Assembly: GCF_004211955.1 (NCBI RefSeq)
Contig: NZ_RHJI01000015.1
Coordinates: forward strand, 124,001-188,000
DNA length: 64,000 nucleotides
Source of the DNA: Escherichia sp. E1V33
GTDB lineage: Bacteria > Pseudomonadota > Gammaproteobacteria > Enterobacterales > Enterobacteriaceae
Direction: 5' to 3'
The stretch's first letter is position 1, and the number at the start of each line of letters is the position of its first letter. This document shows, piece after piece, positions 1-10,307 of the stretch. A program made the position numbers and the translations under genes. Below the pieces are notes generated by a model. The model did no database searches. It was not told where the DNA came from and was given only the letters and a program-made list of their open reading frames with translations.

Positions 1-187
1 TATTCAGGTTGGACATGTTCACGCGCAATGAAGAATGTACAATCAGCTATAACACAATAGGTCCAATTTCCAGTAAGAAAGCCGACCAGTACCAATGCAA
101 CCACAGCACAAAGCACATGAAAATGGGGAGTATTTCTATCATGAATTTCCCTACTGGCCCCAGCATAATTCCATTTGTTATTAAGTT
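1..187 (-). other. Open frame running off the left edge, possible fragment of a small membrane protein
   Basis: Read on the minus strand from about 187 down to 1, one frame stays open for 62 codons. It has no ATG near its 5' end and is preceded by an in-frame TAA. The predicted peptide has a charged start, one hydrophobic stretch (AVVALVLVGFLTG) and then an FFIAREH-like segment. This composition resembles a real single-span membrane protein more than random translation. The segment is vaguely reminiscent of small phage membrane proteins, but that is a guess. The rest would lie outside the window. I cannot name it, and it could be chance. Confidence 0.2.
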
Positions 188-294
188 AGATAAAATAGTA
201 CACCTACGCAAATATATAATTACTTCACTGTGAATAACATATATGATAAAATCATGACCTAACTATCTGGAATTTAACCATTTCCGCGTTTTAT

Positions 295-319
295 GCCCGC
301 AGCTTCCGCGGGCTTTTTT
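295..319 (+). terminator. Rho-independent terminator upstream of the capsule glycosyltransferase gene
   Basis: A perfect 6-bp stem (GCCCGC and GCGGGC) with a 7-base loop is followed by six T residues on the plus strand. The minus strand has no T run, so it acts only on plus-strand transcripts entering from the left. It lies 410 bp before the glycosyltransferase gene. Confidence 0.75.
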
Positions 320-730
320 AGTGAAATTATCCCTAAAAAGAAACTATCATATTCACTTTTACCTCAATGCGGAATAAGATATACAATCACACAATTTGTA
401 CTATTAGTTTTGTTTCGTGCCTTCCCCGCTTTCGAAAGAATGTGGGGATTATTATATAACCAGAACTTCACATCCACTATATGTATACATATAATTCGCT
501 GCGTTTAAAGATATTCAAAATGCATTTAGACAGATTTAGATATGCTAAACTCGACTGCCACAAACAATCACCAGTAAAACTGTTATGAATATTAAGTATA
601 TTGTGTCATTTTGTAGTAATCTATACAGATGACAACATTAAATTATGTAATAATATTTATATATAATTCTCCATCTTAAGATGGTGGTGTTTTTATACTA
701 TTAAATGCTGTTGATGTTAGAGATTGAAAA
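320..730. other. A+T-rich gap before the glycosyltransferase gene
   Basis: No convincing gene is visible in this A+T-rich stretch; the short open frames lack coding character. A 14-bp palindrome (CCATCTTAAGATGG, 671 to 684) followed closely by a T run could be a weak hairpin or attenuator just before the gene at 731. I see no ops/JUMPstart-type GGCGGTAG element, so RfaH-dependent read-through cannot be argued from this stretch. Confidence 0.5.
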
Positions 731-2059
731 ATGAAAGATGATATTGCTGCTATGACTGAAAATATAGTGAGATTTTTTGAGCAGACATCACTGCGCGAAT
801 ACATCAAAAAAACATGGTTCTACAATGAAAATTGCTTCGTTGTTGATTTTGAATATAAGAATGTGAAATTCGCATTAGACTTCACCGCCAACCAGACAGT
901 CTTGAACGTGGATTTTGTGCTTCGTACTGACTGTTCTTTTTTTACCATTAAAGGTATTGAAAAAAAAGAAAGAATTTCATCTTGTGTTATTTTAATTGAA
1001 GCTCTTCCCTGTGCTTTATATAAAATAATATCCGTTATAAATACTATCGATTCAAATATTAAATTCGACATCTCAGTTATAATTCCTGTTCATAATAGGG
1101 AAAATTTAATTGTTGAATGTATAAAGTCCATTAATTCGCAAACGCTAGATAAAAACAGATTTGAAGTGATTTTTATTGACGATGGTTCAACCGATAAAAG
1201 TATTTCAGCAATTGAGTATTTTATTGCGTCGGACATAAATTGGCGTGTTATTCGCAGAGAAATTCCTTCTGGAAATGCTTCCGCTCCACGCAATGAAGGA
1301 ATAAAAGCAGCCAAAGGACGTTATGTTTTCTTTTTAGATTCTGATGATGCAATTCATCCAGAATTACTTTATGATGGACTACATATTGCAGATAAAAATA
1401 ATAGTGATATTGTATATTTTAAACAAGCCTCATCTACAGGGCGTGGAATACCTATACGGGCATTCAGAAAAAGTGCTAACAAAGCAGATATTATCAAAAA
1501 TCATTTATTCAGATCACTGAAAATTTTCAAATTATTTAAGAGAAAATTACTTATTGATAATGGGGTTTTATTCAACCCATCAATACCTGTTTACGAAGAT
1601 ATGATTTTTTCATGTCACGCGTTAACTGTTGCTAATACTGTATCAGTTTTAGCAGATAAGGATTATTATATTCTTAACGGGCACGATCAACCACATCTTT
1701 CTAAAGTGAGCTTCCCAGTTGAAAATAGAATTTTTGTTTTGCAAAGTGGATTAAACTATATTTTGCTTAGTAAGAATGAAATGATTGAAAAAATAAAAAT
1801 GTTCAACGCATGGATGATCATATGTTCAGAACATTTAGCAGCCATCATAAGAAACAAAAATCTATCTAATGAGAAAAAAGAATGCTTTTTTAGTCAGATG
1901 CATAAATCATTAGCAGCCCATCCAGAACTTACAAACATTGATTTTATTTACAAAAAATTTAAAAATCTTTCACAATACCTTCTGGAGGGAAACTATGAAG
2001 ATTTTAAACATGATGCTTTAGAATTGAATAAAATAAATAAGAAGCAGGAGAGTAATTGA
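731..2059 (+). CDS. GT2-type (GT-A fold) glycosyltransferase, probable capsule region 2 gene
   Basis: This 442-residue protein probably transfers a sugar during synthesis of the serotype-specific capsular polymer at the cytoplasmic face of the inner membrane. An N-terminal segment of about 110 residues has no recognised motif. It is followed by a classic family-2 core: the nucleotide-binding start SVIIPVHNR from about residue 114, an IDDGS motif at about 149-153 and a metal-binding DSDD at 203-206. The C-terminal 200 residues are lysine- and asparagine-rich. It is transcribed towards region 1 (kps), as expected for the last gene of a group 2 capsule region 2. Its base composition is much richer in A+T than the kps genes, typical of transferred polysaccharide genes. 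Donor, acceptor and K type cannot be read from the sequence. The ATG at 731 is kept although the ribosome binding site is weak. Confidence 0.75.
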   Translation: MKDDIAAMTENIVRFFEQTSLREYIKKTWFYNENCFVVDFEYKNVKFALDFTANQTVLNVDFVLRTDCSFFTIKGIEKKERISSCVILIEALPCALYKIISVINTIDSNIKFDISVIIPVHNRENLIVECIKSINSQTLDKNRFEVIFIDDGSTDKSISAIEYFIASDINWRVIRREIPSGNASAPRNEGIKAAKGRYVFFLDSDDAIHPELLYDGLHIADKNNSDIVYFKQASSTGRGIPIRAFRKSANKADIIKNHLFRSLKIFKLFKRKLLIDNGVLFNPSIPVYEDMIFSCHALTVANTVSVLADKDYYILNGHDQPHLSKVSFPVENRIFVLQSGLNYILLSKNEMIEKIKMFNAWMIICSEHLAAIIRNKNLSNEKKECFFSQMHKSLAAHPELTNIDFIYKKFKNLSQYLLEGNYEDFKHDALELNKINKKQESN

Positions 2060-2107
2060 TTTAATAGTCTATTTAGCTGTATAAACATATTTTCACATAA
2101 GGAATTC

Positions 2108-2145
2108 CCATGCGAGATAAAACTAGTTATCCCGCATGGTTTTTT
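2108..2145 (+). terminator. Strong terminator after the region 2 glycosyltransferase
   Basis: A 13-bp inverted repeat with one mismatch (CCATGCGAGATAA pairing with TTATCCCGCATGG) and a 6-base loop is followed by six T residues. It ends plus-strand transcription about 50 bp after the glycosyltransferase stop codon and separates it from the convergent kpsS. Confidence 0.85.
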
Positions 2146-2359
2146 ACATGTAAATAGATTTTATATATCTCAAAAATATTGGAAGCAGGACTGTAGTTAA
2201 TATGTGAAAATTCTAGCGGTTAACTATTGAAAATTATATTTATCTTAATAAATCAAATTGTGAAGCGTAACTTTTCAGCATGTATCTAATAGTTAGTTTT
2301 GTTTTTTAATTAACATTCATTGAGACTTAAATTTAAATCACCTATCAATCCATTATGTT

Positions 2360-3595
2360 TCATACTTGACGCATAATACTACCAAAATCCTTACCCGCCT
2401 TAATATTATGTTCAAAATGTCTATCCCCATAATAAACCCCATTAACCTGCGTCTTCACCAATAAATACCCACGAAACTTCTTAAACAGTTTCATATCCGG
2501 TTTAAAGTCGGCCTGCCAGAACTGGTGCAAATGCCCTTGATACGTCAAGCCTTTGATGTCGTACAGGGCATTGCCCATCACTTTGAGTGGTTTGTTATGA
2601 ATCAGTGCAGAGATCCCCGCCGTACTGTTAATTGTCACCACCGCTTTTGCATGGCGTAATAATTCCGGCATCGGGAGATCGTGCACATAAATGACTCGCT
2701 CACCTAAGCCATATTCCTTACTCAACCGCTTAATTAATGGTCGATAGAGTCTGTGACCACGATCCATTGGATGATGTTTGATCACCAAATAACTCTCTTT
2801 CGGCGCTTTACGCGAAAATGAGTACATGACTTCATTAATATAGTCACGTACATCGTTATAATTGCTGTGGTTACGAATCTGGCTATCGTTATACACTTGC
2901 AAAACGGCAAGATAATAACGTTGGTCCAGCTCGGTCATTAACCTCGGCAATACCTTACGCTGCGTTACCTTGTAAAGTTGCTTGCGCCAGTACGCACGAA
3001 CCCAGCAACGTGCCTCATACCAGGGGGAAAACGATTTGTGATGACGGTAGCGAGGAAACTCATGACGGTAATGCCAGCCCATCAGGTAATACCACATCGC
3101 ATGGCCAATGCGTTTCATCGTTGAAGGTTTTAAGTTCTCAATGTGCGGAGCAGGGATATCTGGTAACTTACGATAAAAATCCGGATCGCGCGGCAGCGAT
3201 GAATATGCGTTCACTCCGCCTTCTTCAACGGTTATAAATTGCGGGCGTAAATATCCTTCCTCAAATGCCAGAAAGCGGATCCCTTTCGAATTTGCCCAGC
3301 GTTTTGCTTCTTTGTGTAATGGGCGGCAGTCACCAAAGCAGAGGATGGTATCAAAGTCATATTGTCGATGGAGATCTCGCAACCAACCGGGAAACTCTTT
3401 TGGCGTTTGGTAATAAGCCAGGTATTGTCGATTGCGGCAGTAAAAACGATCCCCACCGTTGAACACAACATTCACAGCGTTACGGCCTAATGACTCTAAC
3501 CATTCGGCGACGTCATTGAAAAAAGGTCCCATCGGTCCCTGCAATAGCAGATATTTTTTACCGGATAATAAAATGGTTAGTGCGTTGCCTTGCAT
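2360..3595 (-). CDS. kpsS: KpsS, capsule Kdo-linker glycosyltransferase
   Basis: KpsS works with KpsC to add the short beta-linked Kdo chain to lyso-phosphatidylglycerol, the conserved reducing-end lipid anchor of group 2 capsules, on the cytoplasmic side of the inner membrane. The 411-residue protein matches KpsS over its whole length (start MQGNALTILLSGKKYLLLQG). Visible family features are the LAFEEGYLRP segment near residue 105, the VIKHHPMDRG segment near 275 and VVTINSTAGISAL near 320, which together form the nucleotide-sugar site in this family. It is the last gene of region 1, 34 bp after kpsC, and its 3' end faces the region 2 gene. It appears intact. Confidence 0.95.
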   Translation of the reverse strand: MQGNALTILLSGKKYLLLQGPMGPFFNDVAEWLESLGRNAVNVVFNGGDRFYCRNRQYLAYYQTPKEFPGWLRDLHRQYDFDTILCFGDCRPLHKEAKRWANSKGIRFLAFEEGYLRPQFITVEEGGVNAYSSLPRDPDFYRKLPDIPAPHIENLKPSTMKRIGHAMWYYLMGWHYRHEFPRYRHHKSFSPWYEARCWVRAYWRKQLYKVTQRKVLPRLMTELDQRYYLAVLQVYNDSQIRNHSNYNDVRDYINEVMYSFSRKAPKESYLVIKHHPMDRGHRLYRPLIKRLSKEYGLGERVIYVHDLPMPELLRHAKAVVTINSTAGISALIHNKPLKVMGNALYDIKGLTYQGHLHQFWQADFKPDMKLFKKFRGYLLVKTQVNGVYYGDRHFEHNIKAGKDFGSIMRQV

Positions 3596-3629
3596 AAATA
3601 ATCTGTGTAATAGTCAATAATGAAATTGT

Positions 3630-5657
3630 TCAGCCCAACCTGACTTTGCAGAACATAATTAATTTGCGGTAATAACGTATGAGCCGTCCCGCTTTTTTTC
3701 GGGTAATAAACATCGGCTTGCGCGGCGTCTGGATTAAATATTCCGCAGCTTCTTCAACCGTAATAGGTTGTAGCCGTGTTGGGTGAATGTATGTTGGGTA
3801 AATAATCAACGCCTGATAGATCAGGTCTGCTATCGTTAATCTGCGCTCGCGGCGCGGGCAGTGATGTTCATCAACGGTTAAACCCCAACCGGCATAGAAG
3901 GGCAGGCCGTAACAATGAACTTGCTTGCCATGTAATAACGCTTCAAACCCGGACAATGATGTCATGGTGTGCACTTCATCTGCGCGCTGAATACATTGAA
4001 TAATATCTGCGTCCAGTGCCTGATAATCAGCGAGTTCAGCAATCAGTTCTGCTGGAATATTACCCTTGCGATTTCCCACTAATACATCCGGGTGCGGTTT
4101 ATAAATAATGTAGGCGTGCGGGTTACGTTCACGTACGGTGCGCAATAACTCAAGGTTACTCTTAATAGAAACGGTGCCGGTTTTTATCGAGGCATCGTCT
4201 TCTACCTGACCCGGCACCAGGATGATTTTTTTATCTTTGGCCTCGGCAGGTAGAGAGAAATCGGCCCCCAGGTTGTATTTGCTCAGTTTGCTTTCAACCA
4301 GCCGCTGCCGTAACTTCTCAGCTCGCATCTGCTGCGCCAGCGTTAACTGGCTGTGATTAAGCAGCACTTCCAGGTCGCTGGGGCGCGTGGCGTCATAGTA
4401 GATCCCGCGTTTATCCAGCACCAACGATAGCGGCGGCAACAGGTCAGAGCCAAGCCCGGATGAACGCAGAAAGCCATCTTCCATCCGCCATAATGGCAGT
4501 GATTTTCGCTGCGCTTCGGCTCGCCATTGCTGCTCTCCCTTTACACCCCATACCACGCAAGCCGTCGCCGCAGCACAACGGCGTGAATAACTCAGCCTGT
4601 TTGTCGCGGTCCGCAAGAAAGGTTTCAGGATCGCCGACTTCCACAGCGTTAAGCCTGGCGCCCATAAATAGCCATTACGCTGCTGCTGATGGCTGCGCTG
4701 TAATTGCAGCCATTGCATTACGGTAAACAGATCACTTGCGGCCCCGGTTAGCGGGTCGATATAGCGACAGTAACGCAGGTATGCTGCGGCAAAAAGTTCT
4801 TCCAGCGTGGCAGAACCGCGTCGGGCAGATAACAAAGCCGACTGCGGATGGCGATCGTCGGTTAAGCCCCAGCCTGCATACCAGGGCTGACCGAAGCATG
4901 TCACCGGTTTTCCTGCCAGCAAGGCTTCAAAGCCGTATTGGGAGGTCACGACGTAAACCCGGGAAACGTGTCGCAACAGCGACTGCGGGCTGACATTCTC
5001 AGCAATCAAACGTACTCGTTGCGTGGCGCGCAGGTCAGCGAAATAACCTGTTTTCTTTCCTTCCAGTACATCAGGATGCACCTTCACCCAAATTTCGGCT
5101 TGAGGATTTTCCGCCATCGCAGCTTCGAGCATGGCGGCAAACTCATTCGGACCAGCATTGCCATACGTCACTGACATATCATTAAATGTCTGATCGACAA
5201 CCAGAATGATGTCTGAATGCTCTGAGTCATCAGCCACAAACGCAGGCGCCAGGTTATATTTCGACAAATCTTCGGCCACGATGGTGTGCATCGCCTCTCT
5301 GGCCTGGCTTATCAGAGCGGCATTTCCGGCTTTATCCTGTACCAGTTTCTCCAGTGCTGAAGGCTTGCTGGCATCGTAGTAAATGCCGGAGTCGTCCACC
5401 ACCAAAGAAAGCGGCGGCGCACCATTGACGCCAAGATCCAGCGAACGCACAAATCCATCTTCCAGACGAATGATGGGTTTTCCCGCTGCTTTGGCGATGG
5501 CGACTGGTTTCGCCGCGCTGGGGCGATGTCCCCACACGGCGATAGCATCGACGTTTTGCGGAACAGGACGCAGCAGAGAAAGTTTCTGGCACGGTTGCGC
5601 CAGAAATTTCTCCAGATGCGGAATACGCCAGATGCCAGGCGAGTAAATGCCAATCAT
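3630..5657 (-). CDS. kpsC: KpsC, dual-module Kdo transferase for the capsule lipid anchor
   Basis: KpsC has two related beta-Kdo transferase modules in tandem that start and extend the Kdo linker on lyso-phosphatidylglycerol. The repeat is visible: residues about 1-320 and 330-670 each carry the same landmarks. These are RLEDGFVRS and [15 protein letters not shown](V/L)[23 protein letters not shown] and [11 protein letters not shown], and GFEALLAGK and GFEALLHGK followed by YAGWGLT. The length of 675 residues is normal for the family. The ATG overlaps the kpsU stop codon by 4 bp (ATGA), so the two are translationally coupled. No damage is seen. Confidence 0.96.
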   Translation of the reverse strand: MIGIYSPGIWRIPHLEKFLAQPCQKLSLLRPVPQNVDAIAVWGHRPSAAKPVAIAKAAGKPIIRLEDGFVRSLDLGVNGAPPLSLVVDDSGIYYDASKPSALEKLVQDKAGNAALISQAREAMHTIVAEDLSKYNLAPAFVADDSEHSDIILVVDQTFNDMSVTYGNAGPNEFAAMLEAAMAENPQAEIWVKVHPDVLEGKKTGYFADLRATQRVRLIAENVSPQSLLRHVSRVYVVTSQYGFEALLAGKPVTCFGQPWYAGWGLTDDRHPQSALLSARRGSATLEELFAAAYLRYCRYIDPLTGAASDLFTVMQWLQLQRSHQQQRNGYLWAPGLTLWKSAILKPFLRTATNRLSYSRRCAAATACVVWGVKGEQQWRAEAQRKSLPLWRMEDGFLRSSGLGSDLLPPLSLVLDKRGIYYDATRPSDLEVLLNHSQLTLAQQMRAEKLRQRLVESKLSKYNLGADFSLPAEAKDKKIILVPGQVEDDASIKTGTVSIKSNLELLRTVRERNPHAYIIYKPHPDVLVGNRKGNIPAELIAELADYQALDADIIQCIQRADEVHTMTSLSGFEALLHGKQVHCYGLPFYAGWGLTVDEHHCPRRERRLTIADLIYQALIIYPTYIHPTRLQPITVEEAAEYLIQTPRKPMFITRKKAGRLIRYYRKLIMFCKVRLG

Positions 5658-6394
5658 GCGTTTTCAGCCAGTTCTTGCGCCATCAGAGCGCGCACTTTTT
5701 CAAGGCATGCCGGGGTGTCGACGCCCGGACCGGTTGCGGCAACCTCAAATGTGCGAATGTTGATCCCCGCGTTCATCAACCGTAGCTGCTCCAGTGATTC
5801 CGCCTGCTCCGGCATGGACTCTGGCAATTGACTGTAGTTTTGCAGCACATCACGGCGATAAGCGTAAATACCAACGTGTTTCAGGTAGCGCGCTTTTTCA
5901 GCATTACGCGGATACGGAATCGGCGAACGGCTGAAATAAAGTGCATCCTGGCGGGTATTTACCACCACTTTTACCGTGCTTGGCTCGGTCGCTTCTTCGG
6001 CAGTAATCGCGTGGCATAGCGTTGCCACTGGCAACGCGGGATCATCACGCATTCCTTGTAGCAGCGTTTCTACATCCTGCGGGCGAATCATTGGTTCATC
6101 GCCCTGCAAGTTAATGTAGATATCTGCTTCCACCGTATGCATCACCTCGACCAGCCGATCGGTGCCGGATTCATGATCGTTGCGCGTCATGATGGCTTTC
6201 CCGCCGAACGCCTGCACGGCCTGTTCAACGCGCGGGTCGTCTGTTGCCACCCAAACTTCCGCAACGCCCGCCACCTGTAACGCACGCTCGTAAACATGCT
6301 GGATCATTGGTTTGCCAACAATATCGAGCAGTGGCTTACCCGGCAGGCGCGATGAACCGTAGCGGGCCGGAATGACAATAACTGCTTTGCTCAT
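5654..6394 (-). CDS. kpsU: KpsU, CMP-Kdo synthetase (capsule-specific)
   Basis: KpsU activates Kdo with CTP to give CMP-Kdo, the donor used by KpsC and KpsS. It is a capsule-dedicated paralogue of the housekeeping KdsB. The 246-residue protein shows the nucleotidyltransferase signature [16 protein letters not shown] at residues 6-21, the NLQGDEPMI metal and substrate segment near 95 and the RSPIPYPR segment near 155. The start ATG is preceded by a good ribosome binding site (AAGGAG). It follows kpsD by 9 bp and overlaps kpsC by 4 bp. Confidence 0.96.
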   Translation of the reverse strand: MSKAVIVIPARYGSSRLPGKPLLDIVGKPMIQHVYERALQVAGVAEVWVATDDPRVEQAVQAFGGKAIMTRNDHESGTDRLVEVMHTVEADIYINLQGDEPMIRPQDVETLLQGMRDDPALPVATLCHAITAEEATEPSTVKVVVNTRQDALYFSRSPIPYPRNAEKARYLKHVGIYAYRRDVLQNYSQLPESMPEQAESLEQLRLMNAGINIRTFEVAATGPGVDTPACLEKVRALMAQELAENA

Positions 6395-6403
6395 CTCAAC
6401 TCC

Positions 6404-8080
6404 TTACAAAGACAGAATCACTTTTGCACCCACCGCCAGCTGATAGAGGATGGTGGAAATACCACGGGTGACTTCAATATTTTTCGATTCATATTTCGGC
6501 AGAACCATAATCTCATCGCCCGGCTTGAGTGAATCCACATCTTCCGCGTTGACCGCCGCACCGTTCTGACGAATGACGATAATTCTGGCGTTACCCGATT
6601 TCTGCGTCAGGCCACCACATTTCTCGATGTAATCCTCGGTGGTCATCCCTTTCTGCCAGCTCACCGCGTTCGGGAACAGCACCTCACCATGAACCATAAC
6701 CAGCGATGTTTTCTCCGGAATATTGATGACGTCGCCATCTTCAAGCAGAACAGAATCAATATTGGATTCGTTGAGGATCACTTCGCCTTTCGGGACCACG
6801 GTGCGCGCTTTCGCCACAAAGCGGCTAATCAGTTGCGCTTCCTGCATTCGCAGGCTGGCTTCTTCTTTAGTGGATGACTGGGCAGAAAGTGATGCTTCCT
6901 CCAGCTTTTGCAGCGAGAGATTCAGCATCTCTTTCTGACGCTGGGCTACTGATGGGCGATAAAGCTGAACCGCGTTCATCTGCGACATGCTATTCGGACG
7001 GACTTTTTCCAGAACCGCCCGCATGGTGGAACCATAAGGCAGTACCATGGCATGTTCGCCGGAGTGCGCGCCTTCAACCCGAACCTGAATGGTGCCGGCA
7101 TAGCGGTCAGTGCTGACGATTAAGGTATCGCCATTTTGCAACATGCGGCCTGGCGCAGAGCTTATCGGATAGTATTCGCTACGTTTTTGCAGCCCTTGTT
7201 TACGCATAATCGTAATGTGAGTTGCGCCAGGCTTAGGACGCGCCCAGCTCAACGCTTCCGTTACGGGAATGCTGCTTTCGCGGAACTCAAAATCATAGCT
7301 GTTGAAGACATCGCCCTGAACGCTGAAAGTATGCTGACGTGGTCCGACGATGATGGTGTCACCATCGGCAAACTGCGAAAGCCCCAGTTTGCCGTTCAGC
7401 AGGAAGTCGTACAGGTTGACGTTGGAGCGCACGCGGTTGCCGCGCTTGACCACAATATCAACGTAACTTCCGCGCTCGGGATCAACGCCGCCAGCTTTGA
7501 TCAGATAATTGAGTAACGAATCAGACGTCACACCGCCATACAGACCAGGATTACGCACAAATCCGGTCACGTACACTTTTACTGGCTGCGCCTGTAATAA
7601 GGAGGCGTAGACGTTGACGTTGGACTGGTACACTTCCTTCACTTTGGATGTGACCAGGGCATTTAACTGACTATTACTGACGCCAGCAACTTTCACCGGA
7701 CCGACGTTCGGCAGAAAAATATTACCTTTGGGATCAATCTGTAACGCACCATCAAAGGTGAACGCACCCCACAAGCGGACCTGAATGCTATCGCCCGGAT
7801 TCAGAATATAGTCTGGGTTGAATCCTACCGTCGCACCGCTATCTGCGCTGGTGCCATTAAATAGTTGGGCGCCAAACATACGGCTCATTACCACCGGCGG
7901 TGCTGGCGGCGGGGTATTGTCGAAGCCGCTCATGTTTTGCGTATCCGACTTCTGTCCGTTCAGAATACCGGTAAGCGGCGCGGCTCCTGTAAGGTTTGGG
8001 TCAGCGTTAATATCAATGGCCGCGCTGGCCTGCGCAGCCTGACAGGCGGCAATCAGTAAAATTGATTTAAATAATTTCAT
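6404..8080 (-). CDS. kpsD: KpsD, OPX-family periplasmic/outer-membrane capsule exporter
   Basis: KpsD forms the periplasmic and outer-membrane part of the group 2 capsule export route, downstream of the KpsMT ABC transporter and KpsE. The 558-residue protein begins with a Sec signal peptide (about residues 1-20, cleavage near AQASA-AI). It then has a polysaccharide-export (Wza-like) domain starting at LNPGDSIQVRLWGAF and several beta-grasp (SLBB-type) segments such as VYVTGFVRNPGLYGG and VMVHGEVLFPNAVSW. I chose the ATG at 8080 over the GTG three bases upstream because it gives the published N-terminus MKLFKS. It lies between kpsE and kpsU in the region 1 operon. Confidence 0.95.
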   Translation of the reverse strand: MKLFKSILLIAACQAAQASAAIDINADPNLTGAAPLTGILNGQKSDTQNMSGFDNTPPPAPPVVMSRMFGAQLFNGTSADSGATVGFNPDYILNPGDSIQVRLWGAFTFDGALQIDPKGNIFLPNVGPVKVAGVSNSQLNALVTSKVKEVYQSNVNVYASLLQAQPVKVYVTGFVRNPGLYGGVTSDSLLNYLIKAGGVDPERGSYVDIVVKRGNRVRSNVNLYDFLLNGKLGLSQFADGDTIIVGPRQHTFSVQGDVFNSYDFEFRESSIPVTEALSWARPKPGATHITIMRKQGLQKRSEYYPISSAPGRMLQNGDTLIVSTDRYAGTIQVRVEGAHSGEHAMVLPYGSTMRAVLEKVRPNSMSQMNAVQLYRPSVAQRQKEMLNLSLQKLEEASLSAQSSTKEEASLRMQEAQLISRFVAKARTVVPKGEVILNESNIDSVLLEDGDVINIPEKTSLVMVHGEVLFPNAVSWQKGMTTEDYIEKCGGLTQKSGNARIIVIRQNGAAVNAEDVDSLKPGDEIMVLPKYESKNIEVTRGISTILYQLAVGAKVILSL

Positions 8081-8103
8081 CACAAACTCATTCAGCGACA
8101 GCG

Positions 8104-9252
8104 TTAATCTCGGTGATCTTCAATGACAGCCAGCAACAGTTTCAGTGTGCCGAACAGCAGGCAGCACACCAGTAACCAACAGGCGATCAAATAAGGGATG
8201 TTTGGAAAAGATGATTCCTGCGGCAACTGTGGCGAACTGATCACAGACAGCACCTTGAGCTTACGAGCCGCTTCTACACGGGTCTTTTCAATGGAGGTCA
8301 GCGTCAGTTTGTAGAGCTCGGTGTTGAACTCTACTTTTGATTTGATTTCTTCAAAATCCACCGCCATCCGGTTTAGCTTGTCACCCTGTGGCGCTGTGAT
8401 TTTGCTTTTTTCTTCATCGATTTGTGCCTGCAATGACTGAATCGCATTACGCGCACTCACAACTTGTGGGGCGTCTTCACGCAGATATGTCAGCAAGTTA
8501 CGCAGATCCGCTTCCATCTGGATCTTCTGGCCCATCAGCGTATTCACTAACGTGCTCGCCGCCTGTGCCTGTGCCTGTGGATCCAGAACGTTGTTGTTGT
8601 CCTGATAAGAGAGCAGCTCCGCTTTGCTGGCATCCAGACGCTGGCGCGCTTTTTCCATCTCCGTTTCTGCAAAGGCAAGCTGGTCACGCGCAATGCGATG
8701 TGACATCTCATTGATAAAGCGCTCTGACTCTTTCAGTACGGTCTGGTTAAACTTAAGCGCAAACTCCGGGCTAAAGCCTTGGGTCTGAATATTGAGCAAT
8801 CCGGTTTTATCGTCATACGAGACGTTGATACGGTCCTTGTAGTACTTCAGGAAGCCTTCTGCGGTTTCATCCTTGCTAAGATGATTAAGAAAATCGAGCC
8901 CGCTGTGGCTAAACGCTTCGCGAAAATTCAGTTGCTTATCTAACGCCGCCAGCATATCTGGAGAGTTGATGTACTCTTTCAGATATAACGCATCCTCTGC
9001 GGAACTCGGGTTAGAGGCACCCAATAGCAGACCAAAATTTAAGCTGCCGCTGTTTAAATCATCTGAGCGTTTAATGGCGACTTTCGACTCGCTCATATAG
9101 CGAGGCTGGCTGAAGATAGCCAGATAGATCAGCAGCACAGCCATCGGTGCCAGAATGATGATTTTCGCCAGGTGTTTTTGGATATCTGCCAGTGAGATGG
9201 CAGACAAACGAGCACGCATCCAGGATACGGCAGACTTCACTTTTATCAACAT
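8104..9252 (-). CDS. kpsE: KpsE, inner-membrane capsule export protein (PCP family)
   Basis: KpsE is the inner-membrane adaptor that connects the KpsMT transporter to KpsD across the periplasm. The 382-residue protein has the family layout: a cytoplasmic N-terminus, a first membrane span at about 30-50 (IIILAPMAVLLIYLAIF), a long periplasmic part with coiled-coil character between about 180 and 335, and a C-terminal membrane span near 350-375 (LIACWLLVCCLLFGTLKLLL). It is the second gene of region 1, about 70 bp after kpsF. Confidence 0.95.
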   Translation of the reverse strand: MLIKVKSAVSWMRARLSAISLADIQKHLAKIIILAPMAVLLIYLAIFSQPRYMSESKVAIKRSDDLNSGSLNFGLLLGASNPSSAEDALYLKEYINSPDMLAALDKQLNFREAFSHSGLDFLNHLSKDETAEGFLKYYKDRINVSYDDKTGLLNIQTQGFSPEFALKFNQTVLKESERFINEMSHRIARDQLAFAETEMEKARQRLDASKAELLSYQDNNNVLDPQAQAQAASTLVNTLMGQKIQMEADLRNLLTYLREDAPQVVSARNAIQSLQAQIDEEKSKITAPQGDKLNRMAVDFEEIKSKVEFNTELYKLTLTSIEKTRVEAARKLKVLSVISSPQLPQESSFPNIPYLIACWLLVCCLLFGTLKLLLAVIEDHRD

Positions 9253-9323
9253 GTAACGATTATCAGAGTTTCAGTGGGGCGCATATTCAATGAGAGACTT
9301 AACTCTCGCGCCCTGTTGCTTAA

Positions 9324-10307
9324 TTAGTCGAAAATGCGCACAAGGCCAGTGACTTTGTTCGCCTTGTTGGTCACCAATAACGTCGAGACGCGGTGTTTTT
9401 GCATCTTTTCTTCCGCTTCGATGATCATGGTTTCTTCTGGCAACGTCAGCGGTTCACGCGTCATCATCTGCGCCGCCGTGGCGGATGTCAGAGAATCCTC
9501 TTTTTCCATAAAGCGACGCAGGTCACCGTCGGTGATAATTCCCGCCAGCTCGCCTTCTGCGTCTTCTACCATCACCATTCCCTGGCAACCGCTGGTGATA
9601 CGTTGAATTACCGTTTTAAATGGCGCATCCAGGTGAACCGAAGGGACATCATGCTGCATGACATCTGCAACGCGGGTCAGCAGGCGACGACCTAATGAAC
9701 CGCCCGGGTGATAGCGCGCAAAATCATTCGGCATAAATTTGCGTTGGTGCATCATGGCAATCGCCAATGCATCGCCGATCGCCATGGTCAGGGTGGTAGA
9801 CGTTGTTGGTGCAAGATTATTCGGGCAGGTTTCATTCGCCATGTGGAGTTCCAGCACGGCATTAGCATTTTTCGCCAGGGTAGAATTTCCATTATTGGTA
9901 ATGGCGATAATTCGGTTGCCGAAATTCTTCAGTGACGGGACGAGCTTCAGGATTTCATCTGTTTCGCCGCTGGCAGAAATAAGGATCAGAAGATCGTAAG
10001 GCGTAATCATGCCCAGATCGCCATGGAAAGCTTCTGCGGGATGAATAAAGAAACTCGGCGTACCCGTAGAGGCCAGAGTAGCAGACATTTTTCGACCAAC
10101 ATGCCCTGATTTACCCATTCCCGAAAGAATAACGTGTCCTTTACAATTAATTATCAATTCAAGAGCACGCTGGTACTGAGTGTAATCCAGTTGTTTGGAC
10201 AAATTTTGCAATGCTGCACCTTGCTCTGCCAGAGTCTGGCAAACCGAGGTAATTAAATATGGGTCGATAGTACTGCTCTGGTCATCAGGTAAATGTCTTT
10301 CAGACAT
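9324..10307 (-). CDS. kpsF: KpsF, D-arabinose 5-phosphate isomerase (capsule-specific)
   Basis: KpsF converts ribulose 5-phosphate to arabinose 5-phosphate, the first step of Kdo synthesis, and duplicates the role of KdsD and GutQ for capsule production. The SIS domain covers about residues 30-190, with the phosphosugar-binding segments VILSGMGKSGHVGRK and LILISASGETDEI. Two CBS domains cover about 205-327. I start at the ATG at 10307 (MSERHLPDD, 327 residues), which has an AAGGAG ribosome binding site 6 bp upstream. A start 36 bp further upstream is open but lacks one. It is the first gene of region 1. Confidence 0.95.
   Translation of the reverse strand: MSERHLPDDQSSTIDPYLITSVCQTLAEQGAALQNLSKQLDYTQYQRALELIINCKGHVILSGMGKSGHVGRKMSATLASTGTPSFFIHPAEAFHGDLGMITPYDLLILISASGETDEILKLVPSLKNFGNRIIAITNNGNSTLAKNANAVLELHMANETCPNNLAPTTSTTLTMAIGDALAIAMMHQRKFMPNDFARYHPGGSLGRRLLTRVADVMQHDVPSVHLDAPFKTVIQRITSGCQGMVMVEDAEGELAGIITDGDLRRFMEKEDSLTSATAAQMMTREPLTLPEETMIIEAEEKMQKHRVSTLLVTNKANKVTGLVRIFD

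Noticed and set aside
320..730. ops/JUMPstart element for RfaH before the glycosyltransferase
   Set aside because: No GGCGGTAG-type sequence was found; the element normally lies near the region 3 promoter, outside this window.
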